Shown: positions 48,234 to 57,645, counted from the first letter of the stretch. The stretch: 64,000 nt of DNA from Candidatus Anaerostipes excrementavium (GCA_019114985.1 DXEM01000001.1:1-64000); one strand, 5' to 3'. Made by a program: numbers and translations. The notes: generated from the letters alone by a model not told the origin.

Positions 48234-49614
48234 TTATTTTAATTTTAAGAAAAACCAAGAGGGTTATCTTATTACAAATGAGCAAGGAAGATATTATTTT
48301 CTATCGTCAAAAGAGTTTGAAAACTTTGTAAAGGAAGATTTTGCAGCGATAGATCCGGGTATTTTGGAAGATCTAAAAGAACGCTATTTTATCTACGATT
48401 CAAATGAGGCTGTGTTTGTTGAAAAAGCAATGGAAGCATATCGGGATAATAAGCAGTATATTTTTCATGGGACATGTCTTCATATTTTCGTGCTGACAAA
48501 TGCATGCAATATGTGCTGTGTCTATTGTCAGGCGCAGGATTCGTCTCAGGAGATCAAAGGAATTATGAATGAAGAAACTGCAAGGCAGGCAGTGGAGATT
48601 GCCCTTCAGTCGCCGGAACAAAATCTTACATTCGAGTTTCAGGGTGGAGAACCGTTGATTAATTTTGATATGATTCGGTTTATTGTGGAATACAGTTTCA
48701 AAAGACGAAATGATAAAGAGATTCAATACTCGTTGGTAACGAATACGATTCTTCTGACAGATGAGATGATTCAATTTTTCAAACAATATCATATTTCAGT
48801 TTCCACTTCTTTGGATGGGCATCAGGAATTGCATGATCATAATCGGCCGTTGCGAACAGGAGAAGGAACTTTTCAGATGGTCGAGAAAAATGTGAAAAGG
48901 CTTCAGAAAGCAGGTCTGTCTGTTGGAGCAATCCAGACGACAACGAAACAGAGTCTGAAGAATCCGGGGGAGATTATAAAAACTTATCTGAAAATGGGAT
49001 TTGATCATTTATTTATAAGACCTTTAACACCTCTTGGATACGCCAAAGAACATTGGAATGAAATCGGCTATGATGCGGAAGAATTTATCGATTTCTATGG
49101 AAAAATTTTAAAGATGATCGTGGAATATAATAAGCATGGGATTCGTGTCGCAGAAGGGCATGCGAGAATTTTTCTGCGTAAGATTTTAGCCGGTTATTCG
49201 GATAATTACATGGAGCTTCGCTCCCCTTGCGGCGCTGCCATCGGACAGCTGGCATACTATTATGATGGAAATATTTACACATGTGATGAAGGCAGGATGG
49301 TTGCAGAGATGGGTGATTCCATGTTTTGCCTTGGGAATGTAAAAAATGTTTCTTATGATGAGTTAATGGACCATCGCATTTGCAAAGTGACATGTCAGGC
49401 ATCTGTATTGGAAACGCTGCCAAGCTGCTGCGATTGTGCATATCACCCATATTGCGGTGTTTGCCCTGTCATTAATTATGCGTCAGATCAAAATATTTAT
49501 GAGAGACAAATCAATTCTTATCGATGCAAAATTTATAAGGGAATGTTGGATACCATTTTTCAGATGATCTTAACAGATCCGGAAGTTCTGAAGATTTTTG
49601 GAAGTTGGGTATGA
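48220..49614 (+). CDS. hxsB: Radical SAM/SPASM maturase HxsB
   Basis: A 464-residue enzyme. After an N-terminal 85-residue recognition-like domain comes the radical SAM motif LTNACNMCCVYCQ (CxxxCxxC) and FEFQGGEPLINF. The C-terminal SPASM region has many cysteines (RSPCGAAIGQ, YTCDEGR, CCDCAYHPYCGVCPV) for two auxiliary clusters. It overlaps hxsC by 14 bp. Paired HxsB and HxsC enzymes are the hallmark of the system and likely install cross-links or other changes on the Hxs substrate. Naming by size and neighbours. Confidence 0.8.
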   Translation: MMKVNYFNFKKNQEGYLITNEQGRYYFLSSKEFENFVKEDFAAIDPGILEDLKERYFIYDSNEAVFVEKAMEAYRDNKQYIFHGTCLHIFVLTNACNMCCVYCQAQDSSQEIKGIMNEETARQAVEIALQSPEQNLTFEFQGGEPLINFDMIRFIVEYSFKRRNDKEIQYSLVTNTILLTDEMIQFFKQYHISVSTSLDGHQELHDHNRPLRTGEGTFQMVEKNVKRLQKAGLSVGAIQTTTKQSLKNPGEIIKTYLKMGFDHLFIRPLTPLGYAKEHWNEIGYDAEEFIDFYGKILKMIVEYNKHGIRVAEGHARIFLRKILAGYSDNYMELRSPCGAAIGQLAYYYDGNIYTCDEGRMVAEMGDSMFCLGNVKNVSYDELMDHRICKVTCQASVLETLPSCCDCAYHPYCGVCPVINYASDQNIYERQINSYRCKIYKGMLDTIFQMILTDPEVLKIFGSWV

Positions 49615-49630
49615 GAGGAGGCAGAAGGAT

Positions 49631-50530
49631 ATGAAAATATTGGGAAAAAGGCTGACGATTGTCGGATTGGTATTTTCTGTTTTATTTGCAGTTATCATTT
49701 GTTTTGCTGTATATTCCGGTGAGGAGGAAGAAGCAGTAATAAAGACGGGAAATGAACAATATAAAGAATTGGAAAATGGCATATATATCGGTGAAATTTT
49801 AAATGGCAAACTAGAAGGAACAGGGAATTTACGATATTACGTGGGGGATGTATATACGGGAGAATTCTCTGATGATAAGAAAAACGGAGAAGGTGAGTAT
49901 ACTTACGCAGATGGTTCCAGTTATCGTGGGGAATATAGTAATGGAAAAAGAGATGGAACCGGCACTTTTCAGTTCAAAGACGGAAGTTCTTATACTGGTC
50001 AGTGGGAAAATGATATGATACAGGGAAATGGCGAGTATACGTCAAAAGATGGGAAGTATTTAAAAGGAATTTTTAGAGAAAATTCATTGACGGATGGATC
50101 TTATCAATATTCGGATCAGGATGGAGAATTTACAATACAATTCAAAAATGGAAAAATTACCGGAGAAGTGGAAGCTGTCTTGGAGAATGGCGACACTTAT
50201 AAAGGAAAAGTAGAAAAAGGGAAATTCAGCGGGAAATGCAGCATTACATATGAAGATGGAGATACCTACAGCGGAGAAGTATCGAATGGTCTAAAGAGTG
50301 GAACAGGTACTTATCATTGGAAAGAAGAAGGCGATTTCTATAGTGGAAAATGGTCGAAAGATAAGATGAACGGCAGCGGCGAGTATCATTATACGAAAGA
50401 AAAATTTCCATATATAAAAGGGGATTTCCAAAGTAACAAACCAGATGGAAAATGCACGTATTATAAATCAAAATCTACGAAATATACGACATATTGGAAA
50501 AAAGGTTCCTGTACAAAAGTTTCAAAATAA
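49631..50530 (+). CDS. MORN-repeat membrane protein
   Basis: A 299-residue protein with an N-terminal membrane helix (LTIVGLVFSVLFAVIICFAV) and about eight MORN repeats in the extracellular part, e.g. GDVYTGEFSDDKKNGEGEY, GSSYRGEYSNGKRDGTGTF and GDTYSGEVSNGLKSGTGTY. MORN repeats bind lipids or proteins and act as scaffolds. Between the Hxs maturases and HxsA it may display or anchor the modified product at the membrane; this is inferred from position. AGAGGAGG precedes the ATG at 49631. Confidence 0.8.
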   Translation: MKILGKRLTIVGLVFSVLFAVIICFAVYSGEEEEAVIKTGNEQYKELENGIYIGEILNGKLEGTGNLRYYVGDVYTGEFSDDKKNGEGEYTYADGSSYRGEYSNGKRDGTGTFQFKDGSSYTGQWENDMIQGNGEYTSKDGKYLKGIFRENSLTDGSYQYSDQDGEFTIQFKNGKITGEVEAVLENGDTYKGKVEKGKFSGKCSITYEDGDTYSGEVSNGLKSGTGTYHWKEEGDFYSGKWSKDKMNGSGEYHYTKEKFPYIKGDFQSNKPDGKCTYYKSKSTKYTTYWKKGSCTKVSK

Positions 50531-50541
50531 GGAGAAAAAGG

Positions 50542-51066
50542 ATGGATGATAATTTATTTCCAAAAATAAAAAAGTCAATTGAAGATTTTATTTATGAAGA
50601 AGAGGGAAATATCACAAGAAATAAAGTGATCACGATTGGCACAATGATGATGATCTTGAGTCTTTTGATGTATGATGAGGTGTTTGCGGCGCATAGATCC
50701 CATAGTTCGCATCGGTCCCACAGCTCGCACTCTTCTCATAGTTCTGGATCGGGAGGACATGGAAGTCATGAGAGTCATGTTTCTCATTCCAGTCATGTTT
50801 CGTCTTCTGATCACAGCAGCCATGGTTCCCATAGTAATCATGGATCTCACAGCAATCATGCGAATCATTCCTCTCATGCAAACACAAGTCACTACAGTTC
50901 TGATGATAGTGCGGGAATTCATTCTAATTCAACGGTTGCTACGACGATTAAAGATTTTGACTTGAAAGATGTGTCTGGAATTTTAGTGCCGAATGATAAT
51001 ACAGCAATCGATGTAAGCGGTGCGGCAGATACTGTGATTAGTATTCCGAAAGAGATACAGGAGTAG
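50542..51066 (+). CDS. hxsA: His-Xaa-Ser repeat protein HxsA (modified substrate)
   Basis: A 174-residue protein. Residues 1-30 are a charged leader. A hydrophobic segment (ITIGTMMMILSLLMYDEVFAA) looks like a signal or membrane helix ending at Ala-Ala-His. Then comes a dense His-Xaa-Ser/Ser-His run (from HRSHSSHRSHSSHSSHSS to about residue 120) and an ordinary C-terminal domain (TTIKDFDLKDVSGILV). This is the expected substrate of HxsB and HxsC. The His/Ser richness could bind metal or serve as a cross-linking scaffold. AAGGAG precedes the ATG. Confidence 0.85.
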   Translation: MDDNLFPKIKKSIEDFIYEEEGNITRNKVITIGTMMMILSLLMYDEVFAAHRSHSSHRSHSSHSSHSSGSGGHGSHESHVSHSSHVSSSDHSSHGSHSNHGSHSNHANHSSHANTSHYSSDDSAGIHSNSTVATTIKDFDLKDVSGILVPNDNTAIDVSGAADTVISIPKEIQE

Positions 51067-51069
51067 CGT

Positions 51070-52086
51070 ATGAAGAAAAAGAAAATTGAAAAAGAAGAGA
51101 AACGGCAAAGTAAAATATGGTTGTTTATAAAAAAACTGCTGGCTGTGTTTATAAGCGGTTTTATTGTGGTAATGTTTTTTCTGGAAGAACCGGGATTAAA
51201 AGCATTTGCGCCGGTTTTGTTGGGATTATACATCGTTTGGGTATTTTTATTTTGGATCAAACAGTATAAGAAACAAACTCGAAAATTTCTGATTGTGTTG
51301 ATTCTTCTTTATGGGCTTCCATCAATGGTATTGTCTTATCGGGCGGAGCGTTTTACGAAATATACAAAAGAAGATCATAAAGATGAACTGAATGCTTTTT
51401 TATCGGATGTTACATATGCAAATCGTGAGAAATGTTTTGAACACTATGAGGATGAAATGCTTGGAATGAAAAATAATGTAGCTTTATCCGGTGCAGAGAT
51501 CAGTCAAAACTATTTTAATAAGATCGATGGGATGAAAATTTATCGTGACAAAGAGAAACAAAATTTAGTGACAGAAAAAGATGGAAAGGAAATTTTTTCA
51601 ACCCAAGAAAAAGTAGGTGAAATAATAGCAGATAGTGAGCAGGCATTTTTTATTAATTTGGACCAGGGGAAACAAATCGATCGTCTGGATTTAACGACGA
51701 AGAAAACCGCCGCAGTTTTGAAGGAGCGAACGGAACAGTTTGCTGTATTGGGAGATGACTTGATTGTGTTAACATCCAAGGGAGACTTATATCGGCTGCA
51801 TTGGAAAGAAGGAAAGAAAGAAAAGCTAGCAGATCATATCCAAGGATTTTTTGTCGGGAAAAAACTTTTTGTTCAAAATAGTACACAGATTTTATCAATT
51901 TCTTACGATGGGAAAGAAAAAGTACTGTTGGAAGAACAAGCCTATTTACGAGGATATAAAAATGGGAAAATTTATTTTATATCCTTGGATTCGAAAAAAG
52001 AGCAAAATGTTTTATATGAGAGAGATTTAAATGAAGAAGACGGAGAATCTAAGAAAAGTGAAGTTAAAGTTCAGGAAATATATTAG
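51070..52086 (+). CDS. Membrane protein with beta-propeller-like domain, Hxs operon
   Basis: A 338-residue protein. Three N-terminal helices (about residues 20-35, 44-65, 76-95) follow a very basic start. The external part has repeating beta blocks (KIYRDKEKQNLVTEKDGKEIF, then INLDQGKQIDRLDLTTKKTA, LTSKGDLYRLHWKEGKK), like DUF5050-type propellers. It is the last gene of the Hxs cluster, starting 3 bp after hxsA, so it belongs to the same machinery. Role unknown; it could be a receptor or a carrier for the modified product. Confidence 0.55.
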   Translation: MKKKKIEKEEKRQSKIWLFIKKLLAVFISGFIVVMFFLEEPGLKAFAPVLLGLYIVWVFLFWIKQYKKQTRKFLIVLILLYGLPSMVLSYRAERFTKYTKEDHKDELNAFLSDVTYANREKCFEHYEDEMLGMKNNVALSGAEISQNYFNKIDGMKIYRDKEKQNLVTEKDGKEIFSTQEKVGEIIADSEQAFFINLDQGKQIDRLDLTTKKTAAVLKERTEQFAVLGDDLIVLTSKGDLYRLHWKEGKKEKLADHIQGFFVGKKLFVQNSTQILSISYDGKEKVLLEEQAYLRGYKNGKIYFISLDSKKEQNVLYERDLNEEDGESKKSEVKVQEIY

Positions 52087-52146
52087 GATTTGCCCTTGCA
52101 CATTTTTCTCTTGAAGATTAGAATAAAAGAATAAAGAAATAGAAAG

Positions 52147-52195
52147 AGCGGCTGACAGTACCATTGATACTGCTGGTCGTTTTCCCTTTTTATTG
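52147..52195 (+). terminator. Probable terminator of the Hxs operon
   Basis: GCGGCTGACAGTA pairs imperfectly with TACTGCTGGTCGT across a 7-base loop, followed by TTTTCCCTTTTT. Confidence 0.5.
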
Positions 52196-52218
52196 GGAGT
52201 GCAGAATGAGGTGGCAAG

Positions 52219-52701
52219 GTGACATTGCGAAGAAAGATTTTTTTGGTGTTGACGATCCTATGGATGATCACGATTTTCGCTTTTTCATCCCGTCCGGGGG
52301 AACTTTCCTCCAGGGACAGCGGGCAGATCGGAATGTTGATTGGAAAGGTGTTTGTTCCGGAATTTGATCAGTGGAGCGAAGAGGAGCAAAAGAATTTTGC
52401 AGAAGAGATTGATTATCCTGTTCGGAAAACGGCCCACGCTATGGAGTATACGGTATTGGGAATTCTTACAATGGGTCTGTTTATGGATCAAAAGCAGCTC
52501 GGTAAAAAGAGGTTTCTTTTGGCTTGGCTGTTGGCATCCGGATATGCGGTGACGGATGAACTTCATCAGTTATTTGTCCCTGAGCGAAGCTGCCGGATTT
52601 TTGATGTGATGGTGGATAGTGCAGGAGCATTGGCTGGTGTTTTGATCCTGCTGTGGATAGAACGATTAAGATATAAGAGAAACATTTTTAGAGAAAGATA
52701 A
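52219..52701 (+). CDS. VanZ family membrane protein
   Basis: A 160-residue protein with about four membrane helices. KTAHAMEYTVLGIL and VTDELHQLFVPERSCRIFDVMVDSAGALAG are the VanZ family signatures. VanZ members can lower sensitivity to teicoplanin and other lipoglycopeptides; most chromosomal copies have no tested role. The GTG at 52219 has GAGGTGG upstream. It is followed 11 bp later by a lipid kinase gene, with which it may be co-transcribed. Confidence 0.88.
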   Translation: MTLRRKIFLVLTILWMITIFAFSSRPGELSSRDSGQIGMLIGKVFVPEFDQWSEEEQKNFAEEIDYPVRKTAHAMEYTVLGILTMGLFMDQKQLGKKRFLLAWLLASGYAVTDELHQLFVPERSCRIFDVMVDSAGALAGVLILLWIERLRYKRNIFRER

Positions 52702-52712
52702 GGAGGTATTTT

Positions 52713-53624
52713 TTGTACGATATCATTATTAATCCGGCGGCGAGATCCGGCGTCGGAAGGAAGACATGGAAGAAAGTAAAGAAGATCTTAGAACAGCGTC
52801 ATGTCAAATACTGGGCTTTTTTTACCGATGGACCCGGAGATGCGAAGAGGATCGCCGGCCAGCTTACTTCGCAGAATAGGAGAGTCAAATTGATTGTGAT
52901 CGGAGGGGATGGAACGCTTCATGAAACGATTTCCGGCATAAAGAATTGGGAGCAAATTTCTCTAGGCTATATTCCGATTGGTTCCGGAAATGATTTTGCA
53001 AGAGGAATGCAGTGGAGAAAGTCTTCCAAATGGCATTTAGAGCATATTTTGAATGATTCGGATTCTGAAAATATGGATTGCGCTAAGGCACGGACGGATG
53101 CCGGAACGGGAAGATTCATGGTTAGCGCAGGAATTGGCTATGATGCAGGAATATGTAATCTTGTCAATCGTTCCAAGCTGAAAAAGGGAATGAACAAGCT
53201 TCGGCTTGGGAAATGGACGTATTGGCTTCTTGGGGTCTATGCGTTGTTTACATCAGAACGATTCCGCGGAGAATTAGAGTTGGATGGACGGCGCAAAGTT
53301 TTTCTGAATCATATTTTATTTTGTTCTGTACATAATTTGCCTTATGAAGGCGGAGGGGTTCCGTTTTGTCCCAAAGCTGATCCAAAAGATGGAAAGCTGG
53401 ATGTATGTGTCATCTCAGGACTTCCGCGAAGAAAATTGCCGGTGCTCTTGATCCAGGCTTTAAGAGGAAAACATACAAGATATCGGGGCGTGCATGTTTA
53501 TCGATGCCAGAGTGTGAAGATTCATGCGAGACGGCCTCAGTATTTCCATATGGATGGAGAAGTGATTGGCAAAGTTCGGAAAGCTGAGATTCGTGTGGAA
53601 AAAGGAAAAGTGCATATGTTATAA
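52713..53624 (+). CDS. Diacylglycerol kinase family lipid kinase (YegS/DgkB-like)
   Basis: A 303-residue kinase. INPAARSGVGRKTWKKV at the N-terminus, VIGGDGTLHETISGI (the GGDGT nucleotide-binding motif) and YIPIGSGNDFARGM are the DAGK catalytic-domain signatures. It phosphorylates diacylglycerol or a related lipid, returning it to phospholipid synthesis; such lipid is released during lipoteichoic acid formation. The TTG at 52713 after AAGGAGG is the best start. A bidirectional terminator separates it from the convergent LacI-type gene. Confidence 0.9.
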   Translation: MYDIIINPAARSGVGRKTWKKVKKILEQRHVKYWAFFTDGPGDAKRIAGQLTSQNRRVKLIVIGGDGTLHETISGIKNWEQISLGYIPIGSGNDFARGMQWRKSSKWHLEHILNDSDSENMDCAKARTDAGTGRFMVSAGIGYDAGICNLVNRSKLKKGMNKLRLGKWTYWLLGVYALFTSERFRGELELDGRRKVFLNHILFCSVHNLPYEGGGVPFCPKADPKDGKLDVCVISGLPRRKLPVLLIQALRGKHTRYRGVHVYRCQSVKIHARRPQYFHMDGEVIGKVRKAEIRVEKGKVHML

Positions 53625-53629
53625 AATTT

Positions 53630-53672
53630 AAGTACAGGCAGGGCAGATTAGTTTTTTGCCCTGCCTGTACTT
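53630..53672. terminator. Bidirectional terminator
   Basis: AAGTACAGGCAGGGCA pairs perfectly with TGCCCTGCCTGTACTT across 11 bases, with T-runs each way. It overlaps the 3' end of the LacI-type gene. Confidence 0.9.
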
Positions 53673-54727
53673 TTCCTTTTAATAATAAAAGGCTCGAATT
53701 CCAGATTTGTAACAAAGCCTCTTGGCTGGTTTTTGGTTTTGGAGTCCCGCAGCCGGGCAATGATATCCACGGCTTCGCGGCCTTTGGCTTCAATCGAGTG
53801 TTCTACGGTCGTCAGGGAGATGCGGTTCATCGAGGCCATTGGAACATTATCAAAACCGCAGACAGAAAAATCTGCCGGAACTTTGTATTTCATTTCATAG
53901 AGGGCATCCAGGATGCCGATTGCTACCATGTCATTATATCCGACAAAGGCAGTGGATTCTGTACCTTCCATTAGGATCTGTTTTGTCAGATTGAATCCGG
54001 AAGAATACTCTAAGAGATTGGGAGAGAGCAGATTGTATTCACCGGAGGAGAGAGAACGAATTGTGACACAATGATCGCCCAAGCCATGATCTTTGAACGC
54101 CCTTACCAGGCCATCATATCGCTTGGATCTGGAACGTTCAACGCTGCTGATCGGTGTGGAGATATATGTAATTTTTTTGTGACCCAGGGAGATTAGATGT
54201 TCCGCAACCAGATAGGCAGGTTTGACGCTGCTGACATGGATAGAATCAAATAAAATATCATCGTTTTTATCTCCGATGTTTACAATAGGGAGCTGTTTGG
54301 ACATTTGATTCACTTCTCCCAGAAAAGAAGTCGGATACAAATAAACGATGCCGGCAACTTCCAAATCTCGTTTCAGCATATCAAGATAATATTGTTCTGT
54401 GCTGGGATTGCGCAGTGTAGGGGCAACAAACGTGAGATATCCGTAATCGTGGGCGCGCTCTGTAATCGAATGAGTCAGGATCGTATAGTAATGATTGGAA
54501 AGGAAAGGGCACATGATCACGATGACTTCTGACAAGGAGTGGGAAGGTGTTTTTTGAGTATTCTTCTTTTGATAACCAAGCTCCCTGGCAGCCTGAAAGA
54601 CTCGTAATTTTGTTTCCTCAGAAAAAGATACATCTGTTTTTTCGTTTAGAATCATGGAGACGGCTGATTGAGAAACTTTTGCGTATTTTGCGATGTCTTT
54701 GGTCGTGATTTTCTTTCTTTTTCCCAT
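53648..54727 (-). CDS. LacI family transcriptional regulator
   Basis: A 359-residue repressor. The N-terminal TTKDIAKYAKVSQSAVSMILNEK is the LacI helix-turn-helix and hinge. The sugar-binding domain has VIVIMCPFLSNHYYTIL, VAEHLISLGHKKITYIS, AFVGYNDMVAIGILDAL and CGFDNVPMASM. It is divergent from the transaldolase/transketolase genes and probably controls them or itself in response to a sugar or sugar phosphate. The intergenic DNA holds several ATTAATAA motifs. AGGAGGATC precedes its ATG. Confidence 0.93.
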   Translation of the reverse strand: MGKRKKITTKDIAKYAKVSQSAVSMILNEKTDVSFSEETKLRVFQAARELGYQKKNTQKTPSHSLSEVIVIMCPFLSNHYYTILTHSITERAHDYGYLTFVAPTLRNPSTEQYYLDMLKRDLEVAGIVYLYPTSFLGEVNQMSKQLPIVNIGDKNDDILFDSIHVSSVKPAYLVAEHLISLGHKKITYISTPISSVERSRSKRYDGLVRAFKDHGLGDHCVTIRSLSSGEYNLLSPNLLEYSSGFNLTKQILMEGTESTAFVGYNDMVAIGILDALYEMKYKVPADFSVCGFDNVPMASMNRISLTTVEHSIEAKGREAVDIIARLRDSKTKNQPRGFVTNLEFEPFIIKRKSTGRAKN

Positions 54728-55069
54728 GAGATCCTCCTAATCAAAATTATTTTAATTAATTGAAAGTTGCTAATATTTATTAAAATAATTATTAATAATA
54801 TGCTTGAAATATTAATAATGTTTCTGTTATCATACCATAAAAGAGACAAAAAATGTAGAGAAATACGTGCTTTTTGAGGATAGAAATTTTGTATGAATGA
54901 TGGACAGAAAAAGAAAAAATAAAGAAGTTATTAATAATTTTTTTAAATATTAATAAAAAAACGAAAGAGGGCGAAATTCAGCTGATTTGAGCGTTTGACA
55001 AGCAAGATAAGAAATGGTTTAATGATACCAGAAACAAAAAGAAGCCATACTTTTTAGGAGGAATAGAAC
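54728..55069. promoter_or_regulatory. Divergent control region with ATTAATAA motifs and tal promoter
   Basis: At least four AT-rich near-palindromes of the form (A)ATTAATAAT occur (about 54790-54800, 54811-54821, 54926-54938, 54946-54956). The plus-strand promoter is TTGACA (54995-55000), 17 bp, TTTAAT (55018-55023), with AGGAGG then 52 bp from the promoter to the transaldolase start. Repressor binding to the motifs is inferred. Confidence 0.55.
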
Positions 55070-55726
55070 ATGAGATTTTTCGTAGACACAGCAGATGTAG
55101 AACAGATTCGTAAAGCAAACGATATGGGTGTTATTTGCGGAGTAACAACAAACCCATCTTTGATTGCAAAATCCGGAAGACAGTTCGAAGACGTTATCAA
55201 AGAGATTACTTCTATTGTAGACGGTGCAATCAGCGGAGAAGTAAAAGCGACGACAACAGACGCAGAAGGAATGATCAAAGAAGGAAGAGAGATCGCAAAG
55301 ATTCATCCAAACATGGTAGTTAAAATTCCTACGACAATCGAAGGATTAAAAGCAACAAAAGTCTTAGCGTCTGAAGGAATCAAAACGAACCTGACATTGA
55401 TCTTTAATCCGAATCAGGCATTATTGGCTGCAAGAGCAGGAGCGACTTATGTATCTCCTTTCCTCGGAAGATTAGATGATATTTCTCAGAATGGACTTGA
55501 CTTGATTGCGGATATCAAAGAGATTTTTGATATGGCCGGTGACATCGATACGCAGATCATTTGTGCAAGCGTACGTAATCCAATTCATGTCATTGAGTGT
55601 GCGAAGATGGGAGCAGATATCGCAACCGTTCCATACAGCGTATTCGAGCAGATGATGCAGCACCCATTAACAGATCAGGGAATCGAAAAATTCCAGGCAG
55701 ATTATAAAGCAGTATTCGGAGAGTAG
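55070..55726 (+). CDS. tal: Transaldolase (fructose-6-phosphate aldolase-like)
   Basis: A 218-residue short-form transaldolase. [36 protein letters not shown] is the typical N-terminus, [13 protein letters not shown] holds the Schiff-base Lys, and [13 protein letters not shown] follows. It exchanges three-carbon units in the pentose phosphate pathway. It lies directly before the split transketolase, forming a compact sugar-interconversion operon. AGGAGG precedes the ATG, and a LacI-type regulator is divergent from it. Confidence 0.94.
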   Translation: MRFFVDTADVEQIRKANDMGVICGVTTNPSLIAKSGRQFEDVIKEITSIVDGAISGEVKATTTDAEGMIKEGREIAKIHPNMVVKIPTTIEGLKATKVLASEGIKTNLTLIFNPNQALLAARAGATYVSPFLGRLDDISQNGLDLIADIKEIFDMAGDIDTQIICASVRNPIHVIECAKMGADIATVPYSVFEQMMQHPLTDQGIEKFQADYKAVFGE

Positions 55727-55743
55727 AAAGGGTGGTAGATATC

Positions 55744-56565
55744 ATGACAACCGCAGAATTAAAAAAGACAGCAAATGAGATCCGCAAAAGCATCATCAAA
55801 GCGACACATGCTGCAAAATCAGGACATCCGGGCGGATCTTTATCAGCAGCTGATGTATTTACATATTTATATTTTGTAGAGATGAATGTTGATCCGAAAG
55901 ATCCGAAGAATGAAGATCGCGATCGTTTCGTTTTATCCAAAGGACATGTAGCTCCGGGATATTATTCTGCACTTGCAGAGAGAGGATTCTTCCCAAAAGA
56001 AGATCTTCTCACATTAAGACATATTGATTCTTATCTTCAGGGACATCCGGATATGAAAAAGATCCCTGGTGTAGATATGTCCAGCGGTTCATTGGGACAG
56101 GGAATCTCTGCAGCAGTTGGTATGGCGATGGCTGCGAAATTAAAAGGAAAAGATTATCGTACATATACACTTCTTGGTGACGGTGAGATCCAGGAAGGAC
56201 AGGTTTGGGAAGCAGCGATGTTTGCAGGAGCAAGGAAATTGGATAATCTTGTTGTAATCGTAGATAATAACGGACTTCAGATCGACGGTAATATCGAAGA
56301 TGTCTGCTCACCATATCCAATCGGAGAAAAGTTCGCCGCATTCAATTTCAATGTAGTGGAAATTGACGGACATGATTTTGATCAGATTGCAGATGCATTC
56401 AAACAGGCAAAAGAATGCAAAGGAAAACCAACAGCAATCGTAATGAAGACAGTAAAAGGAAAAGGTGTTTCTTTCATGGAAAACCAGGCTTCTTGGCATG
56501 GTTCCGCACCGAATGATGAACAATGTGAACAGGCACTGAAAGATTTAGAAAAGGTGGGCGAGTAA
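55744..56565 (+). CDS. Transketolase, N-terminal subunit
   Basis: A 273-residue subunit carrying the thiamine diphosphate domain. AAKSGHPGGSLSAADV and SKGHVAPGYYSAL (cofactor-contacting His), SSGSLGQGISAAVGMAMAAK and LLGDGEIQEGQVWEA (GDG..N thiamine-binding motif) are present. Split transketolases are common in anaerobic Firmicutes. The ATG at 55744 after AAAGGGTGG is chosen over a GTG at 55732. Its partner follows one base after the stop. Confidence 0.95.
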   Translation: MTTAELKKTANEIRKSIIKATHAAKSGHPGGSLSAADVFTYLYFVEMNVDPKDPKNEDRDRFVLSKGHVAPGYYSALAERGFFPKEDLLTLRHIDSYLQGHPDMKKIPGVDMSSGSLGQGISAAVGMAMAAKLKGKDYRTYTLLGDGEIQEGQVWEAAMFAGARKLDNLVVIVDNNGLQIDGNIEDVCSPYPIGEKFAAFNFNVVEIDGHDFDQIADAFKQAKECKGKPTAIVMKTVKGKGVSFMENQASWHGSAPNDEQCEQALKDLEKVGE

Positions 56566-56566
56566 G

Positions 56567-57508
56567 ATGGCAGATGTAAAGAAGATTGCGACAAGAGAAA
56601 GCTACGGAAATGCTTTAGTTGAATTAGGCAAAGAGAATCCGAATGTTGTAGTTTTGGATGCCGACTTGGCTGCTGCAACAAAAACAGGTGTATTTAAAAA
56701 AGAATTTCCAGAAAGATTTATTGACTGCGGAATCGCAGAGTGTAACATGGTAGGAATCGGTGCAGGACTTGCTGCAGCAGGAATGGTTCCATTTGTAAGC
56801 AGTTTTGCAATGTTTGCGGCAGGACGTGCTTTTGAGCAGGTAAGAAACTCTGTTGGATATCCTCATCTGAATGTGAAAATCGGTGCAACACATGGCGGAA
56901 TCTCTGTTGGAGAAGACGGAGCAACTCATCAGTGCTGTGAAGATATCGCAGTTATGCGTACAATTCCGGGAATGACTGTGATTGTTCCTTCTGATGATGT
57001 AGAAGCAAAAGCAGCGGTAAAAGCAGCGGCAGAGATGGAAGGACCGGTCTACATGAGATTCGGACGTTTAGCAGTGCCGGTAATCAATGATACAGCAGAT
57101 TATAAATTTGAAATCGGAAAAGGTACTGTTTTAAAAGAAGGTTCCGATGTTGCGATTATCGCCAACGGACTGTGTGTGGCAGAAGCTTTGGAAGCTGCTA
57201 AGAAATTAGAAGCAGACGGAATCAATGCGAAAGTCATCAATATGGCAACAGTAAAACCTTTGGATGAAGAACTGGTGCTTGCAGCAGCAAAAGAGACCGG
57301 CAAAGTAGTAACCGTAGAAGAACATTCTGTCATCGGTGGTTTGGGAAGCGCTGTATGTGATGTATTATCTGAGAAGCTGCCGACACCTGTTTTAAAGATC
57401 GGTGTGAATGATGTATTTGGACATTCCGGACCAGCCGTAGAATTGATCAAAGAATTCGGTCTGGACGGAGACAGCATTGCACAGAAAGTAAAAGATTTCG
57501 TGAAATAA
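56567..57508 (+). CDS. Transketolase, C-terminal subunit
   Basis: A 313-residue subunit with the pyrimidine-binding and C-terminal domains. ATRESYGNALVELGKENPNVVVLDADLAAATKT, FIDCGIAECNMVGIGAGLA (catalytic Glu) and VEEHSVIGGLGSAVCDVL are typical. It starts one base after the N-terminal subunit stop, which gives balanced synthesis. Together they move two-carbon units between pentose and hexose phosphates. A terminator lies at 57556. Confidence 0.95.
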   Translation: MADVKKIATRESYGNALVELGKENPNVVVLDADLAAATKTGVFKKEFPERFIDCGIAECNMVGIGAGLAAAGMVPFVSSFAMFAAGRAFEQVRNSVGYPHLNVKIGATHGGISVGEDGATHQCCEDIAVMRTIPGMTVIVPSDDVEAKAAVKAAAEMEGPVYMRFGRLAVPVINDTADYKFEIGKGTVLKEGSDVAIIANGLCVAEALEAAKKLEADGINAKVINMATVKPLDEELVLAAAKETGKVVTVEEHSVIGGLGSAVCDVLSEKLPTPVLKIGVNDVFGHSGPAVELIKEFGLDGDSIAQKVKDFVK

Positions 57509-57555
57509 GAGACCGGACATTTAGAAAATAAGAGAAATCTCATTTACGTTTTTAT

Positions 57556-57600
57556 AGAAGAAGCATATTTTACTTTGATAGTAGATATGCTTCTTTTTTT
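57556..57600 (+). terminator. Terminator after transketolase genes
   Basis: AGAAGAAGCATAT pairs with ATATGCTTCTTTTTTT around a 16-base loop. Confidence 0.85.
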
Positions 57601-57645
57601 ATTTGTCAAAATAAGGTATAGTAAAAAGAAAAAGGAGAATACGTG

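Noticed and set aside
57601..57625. TTGTCAA before the sugar kinase as another paired-TGTCAA promoter
   Set aside because: No second box 20 bp away and no -10 at the shared spacing.
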